From Chitinophagaceae bacterium (GTDB lineage: Bacteria; Bacteroidota; Bacteroidia; Chitinophagales; Chitinophagaceae): a stretch of 8,167 nucleotides of DNA. The stretch is taken from contig JANYEU010000476.1 of the NCBI GenBank assembly GCA_025362915.1, positions 1 through 8,167 of the forward strand, in the 5' to 3' direction. Below the pieces are notes generated by a model. That model was not told where the DNA came from and made no database searches. It saw nothing but the letters and a program-made list of their open reading frames with translations. Positions 1 to 5,415 of the stretch are shown piece by piece (positions within the stretch are counted from its first letter, which is position 1; each line of letters begins with the position of its first letter). A program made the translations under genes and the position numbers.

Positions 1-83
1 TCATAAACGCCTAATTTACCCGATGATTCAAAACTTTCCGACACCTTAACAGTGTATACATTCCCAACTTTTTCTGTTTCCAT
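1..83 (-). CDS. 5' part of an unrecognised protein gene, cut by window edge
   Basis: A minus-strand frame opens at an ATG (83-81) and stays open for 27 codons to the window edge, beginning METEKVGNVYTVKV. I do not recognise the family. The alternating hydrophobic/polar pattern and lack of stops are compatible with a real beta-rich protein. The frame extends upstream of the ATG for 12 sense codons (NSLSAKWTKNEQ) to a TGA at 122-120. Beyond that TGA the same frame encodes a hydrophobic stretch ending LLLLFVIS, so the gene may be a lipoprotein whose lipobox cysteine codon reads TGA. If so, the intact gene would begin near 170 and this copy would be broken or miscalled. If not, translation begins at 83 and the product is cytoplasmic. 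Only 83 bases are visible, so both readings are tentative. Confidence 0.4.
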   Translation of the reverse strand, partial: METEKVGNVYTVKVSESFESSGKLGVY

Positions 84-289
84 CTGCTCATTTTTTGTCC
101 ATTTTGCTGACAAGCTATTTCAGGAGATGACAAACAATAACAGTAAGGGATATAGGGGAACTGCAATGTAACTAGTATAGAATATTATATATAATGTTTG
201 ATAAAAAAAAGTAGAATGGTTATTTAAAACTAGCATGCTTTTTAGAATATACTAGCCATTGATAGAGGATTGGTCATTTCTTAAAACTA

Positions 290-322
290 AGTTCATTGAA
301 CTCGATATTAGTAGCTGCTACT
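290..322. promoter_or_regulatory. Pair of 13-bp interrupted palindromes, possible operator
   Basis: AGTTCATTGAACT (290-302) and AGTAGCTGCTACT (310-322) are both perfect 6-1-6 dyads with a central T. They share the outer letters AGT...ACT. Their centres (296 and 316) are 20 bp apart, close to two helical turns. A one-base loop cannot form an RNA hairpin, so a dimeric DNA-binding protein is the more natural reading. They lie about 40-70 bp upstream of the purA promoter-like element. The regulator is unknown. Confidence 0.35.
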
Positions 323-359
323 TTCAAATTCATCTACAAAAAAAATAGCCGAATATTCA

Positions 360-386
360 TTTGCAATAATACAACGCTTACATTTG
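360..386 (+). promoter_or_regulatory. Probable purA promoter, Bacteroidota type
   Basis: TACATTTG (379-386) exactly matches the Bacteroidota -7 consensus TAnnTTTG. A TTTG (360-363) lies upstream as a candidate -33 element, but the 15-bp gap is shorter than the usual roughly 17-23 bp. Transcription would begin just after 386, leaving a leader of about 20 nt before the purA ATG at 409. That leader is A-rich (AAAGCAAAAAACT) with no Shine-Dalgarno sequence, as is common in this phylum. Confidence 0.5.
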
Positions 387-408
387 TCGCCTAATAAAGC
401 AAAAAACT

Positions 409-1671
409 ATGGTTGACGTACTACTTGGGTTGCAATGGGGAGATGAAGGGAAAGGTAAGATAGTTGATTTTTTTGCTCCTAATTATGATATAGTTGCCCG
501 TTTTCAGGGTGGACCAAATGCAGGACATACTTTGTACGTAGGTGATAAAAAAGTGGTACTCCACCAAATACCTTCAGGTATCTTCCACCAAAATATTACG
601 AATATCATTGGTGGCGGTGTGGTATTGGATCCAATCACACTAAAAAAAGAATGCGACACCGTTGCTTCTTTTGGCATTGATCCACGCAAAAACCTATTTA
701 TATCTGAGCGTACAAACATTATCATTCCTACACACCGTGCGTTGGATAAGGCAAGTGAAATGTCTAAAGGGGATAATAAGATTGGTTCTACGTTAAAAGG
801 CATCGGCCCTGCTTACATGGACAAAACCGGTAGGAATGCCATAAGGGTTGGTGATTTGCTAGACAAAAGTTTTACTTCCCAATATATCAAGCTCCGTTTG
901 AAGCATCAAAAGCTATTGGATAATTTTCATTTTATAGAGGATATCTCTAGCTGGGAAGATGATTTCTTTGAAGCATTAGAGTTTCTACGTACACTGAATG
1001 TAGTAAATAGCGAATACTTTATCAATAACCAGATTACTGCTGGCAAAAAGGTATTGGCAGAAGGTGCGCAAGGAAGCATGCTGGATATTGATTTTGGTAC
1101 ATTTCCTTTTGTTACTTCCTCCAATACTATTTCTGCTGGCGTTTGCACAGGATTGGGCGTGTCGCCGAAACTGATCGATGAGGTATTTGGTGTAACCAAA
1201 GCCTATTGCACAAGGGTGGGCAGTGGTCCTTTCCCTACTGAGTTGGAAGATGCCACTGGAGAGGAATTGAGGAAACTGGGTAGTGAATTTGGCGCAACCA
1301 CCGGTCGCCCACGCCGTTGCGGTTGGATAGATTTGGTTGCATTGAAATATACCTGCATGATAAACGGTGTAACCAAATTGGTGATGACAAAAGCGGATGT
1401 ACTGGATAGTTTTGAAGAATTGAAGGTGTGTACGGCTTATAATATAAACGGTAAGGAAACGGATGAAGTTCCTTTTCAAATATCTAAAATAAAGATTAAT
1501 CCTGTGTTGAAGGCATACCCAGGTTGGCATTGCGATACCACACAAATAAAAGAAGCAGCAAATTTGCCAGAACCAATGTCAAATTACATTGATTTTATTG
1601 ATAATTTTGTGGGTGCTCCCGTTAAATACGTAAGCAATGGTCCGGGAAGGGATCAGATTGTACAGTTGTAA
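409..1671 (+). CDS. purA: Adenylosuccinate synthetase
   Basis: PurA condenses IMP with aspartate using GTP to form adenylosuccinate, the first committed step from IMP to AMP, in the cytoplasm. The 420-residue length is close to the usual 420-435. The N-terminal GLQWGDEGKGK (7-17) is the family's phosphate-binding loop and includes the catalytic Asp12. GGPNAGH places the catalytic His at residue 40. Other diagnostic blocks are KGIGPAYMDKTGR, EGAQGSMLDIDFGTFPFVTS, and ATTGRPRRCGWID, which contributes to substrate binding. All expected active-site segments are present and uninterrupted. The ATG at 409 gives the correct N-terminus directly before the P-loop. A 76-bp gap separates it from the acidic ORF downstream on the same strand, so purA probably leads an operon with that gene and pabB. 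The call is secure. Confidence 0.98.
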   Translation: MVDVLLGLQWGDEGKGKIVDFFAPNYDIVARFQGGPNAGHTLYVGDKKVVLHQIPSGIFHQNITNIIGGGVVLDPITLKKECDTVASFGIDPRKNLFISERTNIIIPTHRALDKASEMSKGDNKIGSTLKGIGPAYMDKTGRNAIRVGDLLDKSFTSQYIKLRLKHQKLLDNFHFIEDISSWEDDFFEALEFLRTLNVVNSEYFINNQITAGKKVLAEGAQGSMLDIDFGTFPFVTSSNTISAGVCTGLGVSPKLIDEVFGVTKAYCTRVGSGPFPTELEDATGEELRKLGSEFGATTGRPRRCGWIDLVALKYTCMINGVTKLVMTKADVLDSFEELKVCTAYNINGKETDEVPFQISKIKINPVLKAYPGWHCDTTQIKEAANLPEPMSNYIDFIDNFVGAPVKYVSNGPGRDQIVQL

Positions 1672-1747
1672 AAAAGTACAGAAAAGAAAAGTTTTTTGGT
1701 TAATACAAATTTCATTTGAATTTTTACAGTCTAAAACTTATTAGAAC

Positions 1748-2209
1748 ATGGCAGTTAAATCTGATAAGGATGCTAAATCCACAAAAAAAAGTGCGGTAGA
1801 GAGTCCGACCCCAAAAGTATCTCCAAAAAGTAAAAAACAATTGGAAGATGACGATGATGATGATTTGGAAGATGATGATGTGAAGCCAGCAAAAAAAGGC
1901 GCAACCAAGGCATCCTCTAAAAAAAGTAGTGATGAAGACGAAAGTGATGATTTCGGAGACGATGTTGAAGATGATGATTGGAATAAGTCTGATGATGATG
2001 ACTGGGATCCAGACTTCGATGAGTTTGATATACCAAAGTCTAAAGGCGGCAAAAGCTCCGCACCTAAAAAAGCTGCAGGACCTAAAAAAAGTAAAGCTGA
2101 TGATGATGATTTCATTTTAGACGATGACTTCAGTGAATTTGACGCATTTGGTGGTGGCGGTAGTGGAAAAGGCAGCGGCTTTGATGATGATGATGACGAT
2201 AATTTTTAG
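1748..2209 (+). CDS. Highly charged Asp/Lys-block low-complexity protein, function unknown
   Basis: The 153-residue product contains about 42 Asp, 8 Glu and 25 Lys, for a net charge near -25, and no Cys or His. Charges are segregated: a Lys/Ser/Pro segment (1-30), an Asp block (33-44), a Lys segment (46-59), a long Asp/Glu block with Trp and Phe (62-94), a Lys/Ala/Pro segment (97-116), a second Asp block (117-133), a Gly/Ser linker (135-144), and a six-Asp tail ending in Asn-Phe. It has no signal peptide or membrane segment and should be an intrinsically disordered cytoplasmic protein. I recognise no domain. The alternating pattern resembles acidic chaperones, DNA mimics and basic histone-H1-like tails in composition only. 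It lies between purA (76 bp upstream) and pabB (33 bp downstream) on the same strand. The start ATG follows TTATTAGAAC. The antisense frames over this gene are shadows caused by the repeated GAT codons. Confidence 0.8.
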   Translation: MAVKSDKDAKSTKKSAVESPTPKVSPKSKKQLEDDDDDDLEDDDVKPAKKGATKASSKKSSDEDESDDFGDDVEDDDWNKSDDDDWDPDFDEFDIPKSKGGKSSAPKKAAGPKKSKADDDDFILDDDFSEFDAFGGGGSGKGSGFDDDDDDNF

Positions 2210-2242
2210 TCATCAACTAAACATGGGTTTACCAGCAAAATA

Positions 2243-3532
2243 GTGCAAAGACAAAAACAATCATTTGCGATAACTGATTTTCAGGAGACAAAAAAACAAC
2301 TGCTATATTGGGCTAACCAGTATGGCAGTTGTTCTTTCTTGGATAACCACCAATATAAATCAGCGTATAATAGTGCTGAATGTTTGGTGGGCGTAGGCGC
2401 AATAAAAACTTTTTTGCCTATAGAAAATCACCAAGAAGCATTGCGTTCATTTGTAAATGAAACAAATGATTGGCTGTTTGGGCATGTTTCCTATGATTAT
2501 AAAAATGTTTTAACCCCTTCCTTATACTCTGACAGCACAGATAATATTGGTTTTGAATCTATCTATTTCTTTCAGCCAGAAATTGTTTTAATACTTAATG
2601 AAGATGCACTCGAGATTCAAAGCCTGACATCTGATCCTGAAAGTATATTTCTGGACATTAAATCTATCACCTTTCAACCAGAAAGTATTAATGCCTCTAA
2701 GTTTGTTGTACAACCAAAAATTGGTAAAGAACAATATCTTACCTGTATTAATAAACTGAAACAGCACATACTAAGAGGCGATTGCTATGAGATTAACTTT
2801 TGTCAGGAGTTTTTTGCAGAAGATGCGGTTATCAATCCATTATCTATTTATACCCAATTAACAACCGTTTCCCCAAACCCTTTTTCCTGTTATTATAAAT
2901 TGGATGACAAGTATTTACTCTGTGCAAGTCCTGAGCGGTATATTAAAAAGACAGGAAATAAATTAATCTCACAACCAATAAAAGGTACTTTTAAAAGAGA
3001 TTCTGCCGATACTGCCCACGATGAATCATTAAAGGAACAGCTTAGAAGCAGTGCAAAAGACCGTGCAGAAAATGTAATGGTGGTTGATTTGGTGAGGAAT
3101 GACTTTAGCAAAATCTGTAAGGAGGCTACTGTGGAAGTGGCAGAATTATTTGGCATTTATACCTTCCCGCAAATACACCAAATGATTTCTACCATAGTGG
3201 GGGAGGTAAAAGATGGAGTTGATTTTGCAACTATTCTTGAAGCTACCTTTCCAATGGGAAGTATGACCGGTGCGCCAAAAAGAAGTGTGATGCAACTGAT
3301 AGACTTGTACGAACAAAGTAATCGCGGGCTATATTCTGGTGCGGTTGGTTATATTTCTCCCGATAAGGATTTTGATTTTAATGTGGTTATCCGAAGCATC
3401 CTGTACAATTCTACCAACAAATACCTAAGCTACCAAGTGGGTGGTGGCATTACACATTATAGTGATGCATTGGCTGAATACGAAGAGTGTTTGCTGAAAG
3501 CGGCATCTATAAGGCAGGTGTTGCAAGCCTAA
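2243..3532 (+). CDS. pabB: Aminodeoxychorismate synthase component I
   Basis: PabB converts chorismate and ammonia, supplied by a PabA/TrpG glutaminase, to 4-amino-4-deoxychorismate for p-aminobenzoate and folate. The 429-residue protein has a variable N-terminal half and a chorismate-binding domain from about residue 160 to 425. PIKGT (245-249) carries the lysine (Lys247) that distinguishes PabB from anthranilate synthase TrpE, which has PIAGT. Other family blocks are DLVRNDFSKI (282-291), FPMGSMTGAPK (336-346) and GGGIT (400-404). No glutaminase or pabC gene is nearby. The start is a GTG at 2243; no in-frame ATG lies between it and the upstream stop TAG at 2207, and the N-terminus QSFAITDF fits the family as I know it. 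An out-of-frame ATG at 2223 opens a six-codon ORF whose TAG overlaps the GTG by one base. pabB is likely cotranscribed with purA. Its stop overlaps the convergent lytic transglycosylase gene. Confidence 0.93.
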   Translation: MQRQKQSFAITDFQETKKQLLYWANQYGSCSFLDNHQYKSAYNSAECLVGVGAIKTFLPIENHQEALRSFVNETNDWLFGHVSYDYKNVLTPSLYSDSTDNIGFESIYFFQPEIVLILNEDALEIQSLTSDPESIFLDIKSITFQPESINASKFVVQPKIGKEQYLTCINKLKQHILRGDCYEINFCQEFFAEDAVINPLSIYTQLTTVSPNPFSCYYKLDDKYLLCASPERYIKKTGNKLISQPIKGTFKRDSADTAHDESLKEQLRSSAKDRAENVMVVDLVRNDFSKICKEATVEVAELFGIYTFPQIHQMISTIVGEVKDGVDFATILEATFPMGSMTGAPKRSVMQLIDLYEQSNRGLYSGAVGYISPDKDFDFNVVIRSILYNSTNKYLSYQVGGGITHYSDALAEYEECLLKAASIRQVLQA

Positions 3533-4500
3533 TTTCCGTCCAATAATTGCTTAAGACTTGATTCTAATAATTCATTTCTACTTGTTTCAAAAAGTGATAT
3601 CTTATCCTTAGGCAAACGAAGTTTGTACGTATCACCATTGGCTAATGATTTATCAAAACCCGTATTCCTTTTATTAAAGGCGGCGATAGGCATACCCAAC
3701 TTCTGCGCAACAACCTTTGAGGAATATCGACCCGTTATCGTAATGGTAGAGTCTGCAGCATCAAACAAATTGTTTTGTATAAGGGTATTTGTCTTGAAAT
3801 CTGTCAGCTCGGCTTTGGTCATGGTTGTCTCGCCACCACCACCTTCAAAAATGTAATGAGTGCCTATAAATTTCTTCACGTGCGTTCTGGTTTCCTCCTT
3901 TAGATAGTATTGCAAATCCCAAAAGTCGCGGCTACCACTCAACCTGATGGCCTGTTTTACCCTTCCCGCACCACCATTATAGGCGGCAACCACCAGTGAC
4001 CAATCGCCAAATTCGTCATACAATCCTTTTAAAAGTTTGGCAGCAGCCTGTGTGCTTTTAAAATAATCTGTCCGCTCATCCACGGGTTTTACTTGCAAGC
4101 CATAGCGTTTTGCCTCATAATCCATCAGTTGCCAAGGACCAACAGCACCAGCCCATGAAACCAGCCTACTCTGCAAATGGCTTTCTATCACACTCAGATA
4201 TTTTAATTCCACAGGCACACCATATTTTGGTAAAATGTTGTCATATACATCAAAATAAGGTCTGCCCCACTGCTTCATTTTTTCCAATTCCTTACCTTGC
4301 TTGCGTATATATTCCTGCACAAACGGAACGGCTTTTGGACTTAATTGAGAGAGATATGGCTTTGTAGGATTAAATTTATCAGTGGCCAAAAGACTCTTAA
4401 ACCCAATCTTGGCAAAGGAAGAGGTATCAGCCTGAGCCATACATTCATTTGAAAGTGCAAATGCAATCATCCACAAAAAAACCTTGGAAACGTGCTTCAT
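3529..4500 (-). CDS. Secreted MltD-type lytic transglycosylase
   Basis: This enzyme class cleaves the MurNAc-GlcNAc bond of peptidoglycan and forms 1,6-anhydromuropeptides during wall remodelling. The 323-residue product starts with a signal peptide: a basic start, a hydrophobic core at 7-18, and a likely signal peptidase I site after AQA at residue 24. A cysteine at 20 is not in a good lipobox, so a lipoprotein is less likely. The SLT domain spans about 85-220. The catalytic Glu is residue 106 in VIESHL, followed by the GAVGPWQLM block (118-126) and AYNGG (173-177). The spacing and the segment GVPVELKYLSVIES fit the MltD subgroup. Residues about 254-297 look like one diverged LysM module for glycan binding, where classical MltD proteins usually carry more. 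The gene is convergent with pabB and shares four bases with it, so neither can have its own terminator in a spacer. Confidence 0.9.
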   Translation of the reverse strand: MKHVSKVFLWMIAFALSNECMAQADTSSFAKIGFKSLLATDKFNPTKPYLSQLSPKAVPFVQEYIRKQGKELEKMKQWGRPYFDVYDNILPKYGVPVELKYLSVIESHLQSRLVSWAGAVGPWQLMDYEAKRYGLQVKPVDERTDYFKSTQAAAKLLKGLYDEFGDWSLVVAAYNGGAGRVKQAIRLSGSRDFWDLQYYLKEETRTHVKKFIGTHYIFEGGGGETTMTKAELTDFKTNTLIQNNLFDAADSTITITGRYSSKVVAQKLGMPIAAFNKRNTGFDKSLANGDTYKLRLPKDKISLFETSRNELLESSLKQLLDGN

Positions 4501-4517
4501 TTTAAAATTCTACGCTG

Positions 4518-4525
4518 CAAATTTA
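4518..4525 (-). promoter_or_regulatory. -7 promoter element for the lytic transglycosylase gene
   Basis: On the minus strand this reads TAAATTTG, an exact match to the Bacteroidota consensus TAnnTTTG, 17 bp upstream of the ATG. I see no well-spaced -33 TTTG; the nearest is only 7 bp away. The call rests on the -7 element and its position. Confidence 0.4.
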
Positions 4526-4639
4526 TGGAAGACAAAGAATATATAAATATTTGGCTATTTACGAGCAACGGATTTTATGATTCTTATCTTATTAAATGCC
4601 TATCATTTAATAATCCATATTTACCGTATTCTTTAGATT

Positions 4640-4801
4640 TTAATAAAATGAGCTTTTAAAGGTATTACCAGACTCTTCGGTGATATCACCAGAACCTTCG
4701 GTGGTATCACCAGACCTTTCCGTGGTATCACCAGACTCTCTGGTAGTATCACGGAAACTCTGTTTGTAAACGCAGATTGTGTATAGTTTGGGTACTTGCA
4801 T
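4640..4801 (-). CDS. 53-codon ORF with SGDTTEx heptapeptide repeats, hypothetical
   Basis: A minus-strand ATG (4801-4799) opens a 53-residue frame ending at TAA (4642-4640). It begins MQVPKLYTICVYKQSFRD. It then carries four heptads of the form SGDTTEx with variation (RDTTRES, GDTTERS, GDTTEGS, GDITEES), and ends GNTFKSSFY. The repeat comes from the 21-bp tandem DNA repeat described separately. Because 21 is a multiple of three, the frame holds through all copies. The same frame is open upstream of the ATG to a TAG near 4941, but with no other ATG. There is no Shine-Dalgarno sequence or promoter match near 4801, and I recognise no family. It may be a real small hydrophilic repeat peptide or only an incidental reading of a repetitive intergenic element, and the second is somewhat more likely. 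Confidence 0.3.
   Translation of the reverse strand: MQVPKLYTICVYKQSFRDTTRESGDTTERSGDTTEGSGDITEESGNTFKSSFY
4663..4767. repeat. Five-copy tandem repeat, exact 21-bp period
   Basis: Units begin at 4663, 4684, 4705, 4726 and 4747, each exactly 21 bp apart. The shared core is TATCACCAGA, followed by a CTTCGG- or CTTTCC-like block and then TGG or TGA. The first and last copies are the most diverged (TATTACCAGA and TATCACGGAA), as expected at the edges of an array. The first junction is a perfect 12-bp palindrome, GGTGATATCACC (4679-4690), and later junctions are one- or two-mismatch versions. Copy four contains ACCAGA-CTC-TCTGGT (4730-4744), a perfect 6-bp stem. There are no unique spacers, so this is not a CRISPR array. 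Confidence 0.9.
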
Positions 4802-4813
4802 AGTGCGTGAGGG

Positions 4814-4891
4814 ATTGTAGTGGAAATACTTTTTGTCCCTTCTTAGGGATAAAAAATTGTAACGGAAAGCCCGACCCGGAGGGGCACGCCC
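4814..4891. repeat. Two-module repeat: ATTGTARYGGAAA plus hairpin or GC-rich block
   Basis: ATTGTAGTGGAAA (4814-4826) and ATTGTAACGGAAA (4856-4868) are 13-bp direct copies with two differences, starting 42 bp apart. The first is followed by TTTTTGTCCC (4830-4839), a 6-base loop, and GGGATAAAAA (4846-4855). These form a 10-bp stem with one G-T pair and an A/T-rich base, so it could end transcription on either strand. The second is followed by a GC-rich block (4869-4891) with a short CCC/GGG core, out of character with the surrounding AT-rich DNA. The layout looks like a dispersed intergenic repeat, but copies elsewhere cannot be seen here. Confidence 0.5.
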
Positions 4892-4909
4892 AAAAAAACA
4901 GTGAGCAGT

Positions 4910-4930
4910 AAACAGTGGGAGATACTGTTT
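4910..4930. repeat. Inverted repeat AAACAGT / ACTGTTT
   Basis: AAACAGT (4910-4916) and ACTGTTT (4924-4930) are perfect 7-bp arms around a 7-base loop. It lies between the GC-rich module and the csbD terminator and may mark the edge of the repetitive element. Its role is unknown. Confidence 0.4.
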
Positions 4931-4947
4931 AATGATTGGCTAGAAAC

Positions 4948-4988
4948 TAAAAATGCCCCATCCATACTTAATGAATAAGGCATTTTTA
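4948..4988 (-). terminator. Terminator-like hairpin downstream of csbD
   Basis: TAAAAATGCC (4948-4957) and GGCATTTTTA (4979-4988) are perfect 10-bp arms with a 21-base loop, which itself contains a short CTTA/TAAG pairing. On the minus strand the hairpin begins 15 bp after the csbD stop, and the outer stem supplies a T-run at its 3' end. It would end the csbD transcript. The A/T arms give T-runs on both strands, so it could also block transcription entering from the left. Confidence 0.6.
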
Positions 4989-5002
4989 TTAAAAGGGGAT
5001 GC

Positions 5003-5200
5003 TTAAAGATCATCAATCCACTTTTTTACTTCTTCTTTTGTCTTACCGGTTTTCTTTTGGATGCGACCCAGTAATTCATCGTCTTTTCCTTCTTCGTACA
5101 GCAAATCATCATCGGTCAAGTTTGCGTACTCCTTTTTTACCTTTCCCCTAATTTCATTCCAATTACCCTTTAGGTTTAATTGTAAACTGTTCATACCCAT
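5003..5200 (-). CDS. CsbD-family general stress protein
   Basis: This 65-residue hydrophilic protein matches the CsbD/YjbJ family, abundant stress-induced small proteins of unknown biochemical role. Family hallmarks are KGNWNEIRGKVK (11-22), LTDDDL (28-33) and GRIQKKTGKTKEEV (45-58). The length is typical. Two ATGs are possible: 5200 and, two codons later, 5194 (MNSLQLNL). The second would give a more usual family N-terminus, but the leader hairpin abuts the first. The protein should be soluble and cytoplasmic. It lies 33 bp downstream of the Lmo0937-like gene, so the two are probably cotranscribed; the pairing of two small stress-type genes supports that. Confidence 0.92.
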   Translation of the reverse strand: MGMNSLQLNLKGNWNEIRGKVKKEYANLTDDDLLYEEGKDDELLGRIQKKTGKTKEEVKKWIDDL

Positions 5201-5203
5201 AAA

Positions 5204-5218
5204 TTTTAATGATTAAAA
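5204..5218 (-). promoter_or_regulatory. AT-only inverted repeat in the csbD leader
   Basis: TTTTAA (5204-5209) and TTAAAA (5213-5218) form a 6-bp stem around TGA, three bases upstream of the csbD ATG. The A/T-rich strand that would receive the ribosome lies inside it. It resembles, in smaller form, the hairpin before the upstream gene. A weak stem like this may be only the A/T-rich leader typical of the phylum. Confidence 0.35.
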
Positions 5219-5233
5219 AATGATACCTACATT

Positions 5234-5383
5234 TTATGCTTCGCGCCTAATTATTTTAAGCAGCACTGATATGATTGCAATTACAAGAAGAATGTGGATG
5301 AGGCCGCCGGCGTGATAACCAATAAAGCCAACTGCCCACCCAATTACCAAGATAACTGCAAAAAGATACAATAAGTTTCCCAT
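5234..5383 (-). CDS. Lmo0937-family small membrane protein
   Basis: A 49-residue protein starts at ATG 5383-5381 and ends at TAA 5236-5234. It begins MGNLLYLFAVILVIGWAVGF, has a central YHAGGLIHILLV, and ends LLKIIRREA. Two hydrophobic helices (about 3-21 and 27-45) flank a Gly/His turn, and the C-terminus is basic, so a two-pass inner membrane protein is likely. The sequence fits the Lmo0937 family of very small membrane proteins, whose function is not established and which are often found beside CsbD-type stress genes. It is 33 bp upstream of csbD on the same strand and 141 bp downstream of feoB. Two inverted repeats precede it and may control the pair. Confidence 0.85.
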   Translation of the reverse strand: MGNLLYLFAVILVIGWAVGFIGYHAGGLIHILLVIAIISVLLKIIRREA

Positions 5384-5384
5384 G

Positions 5385-5413
5385 ATAATATTTTTAATGG
5401 TTAAAAATATTAT
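5385..5413 (-). promoter_or_regulatory. Perfect 13-bp AT hairpin abutting the Lmo0937-like start codon
   Basis: ATAATATTTTTAA (5385-5397) and TTAAAAATATTAT (5401-5413) are perfect complements around a TGG loop, with one base between the stem and the ATG at 5383. In the minus-strand transcript the whole ribosome-binding stretch would be paired. All 13 pairs are A-U, so the stem would be weak and could melt on warming. This is a possible RNA switch, or alternatively a DNA dyad. Confidence 0.5.
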
Positions 5414-5415
5414 GC

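Larger units (their letters stand above)
84..408. other. Intergenic region between the left-edge gene and purA
   Basis: This 325-bp divergent spacer has no convincing intact gene. It holds the possible broken lipoprotein signal sequence (about 120-170, minus strand), an AT-only 12-bp palindrome (184-195), two direct copies of ACTAGC (229-234 and 251-256), two 13-bp dyads (290-322) and the purA promoter-like element. The divergent orientation means regulatory sites here could serve either side. Confidence 0.5.

Noticed and set aside
184..195. ATTATATATAAT palindrome
   Set aside because: An AT-only palindrome in an AT-rich spacer is expected by chance.
985..1545. 186-codon minus-strand ORF inside purA
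   Set aside because: It is antisense to a complete purA with all family motifs and has no recognisable protein features.
1706..1718. CAAAT-TTC-ATTTG inverted repeat after purA as a terminator
   Set aside because: A 5-bp A/T stem is too weak, and the next gene seems to be in the same operon.
1741..2115. Ser-rich minus-strand ORF opposite the acidic protein
   Set aside because: The Ser runs are only the reverse reading of GAT and GAA codons; the sense frame has a good start, stop and operon position.
1929..2120. Met-rich plus-strand ORF inside the acidic protein gene
   Set aside because: It is the +1 frame of GAT repeats read as ATG; a shadow.
4663..4767. CRISPR array
   Set aside because: The copies are directly tandem with no unique spacers, and there are no cas genes in the window.
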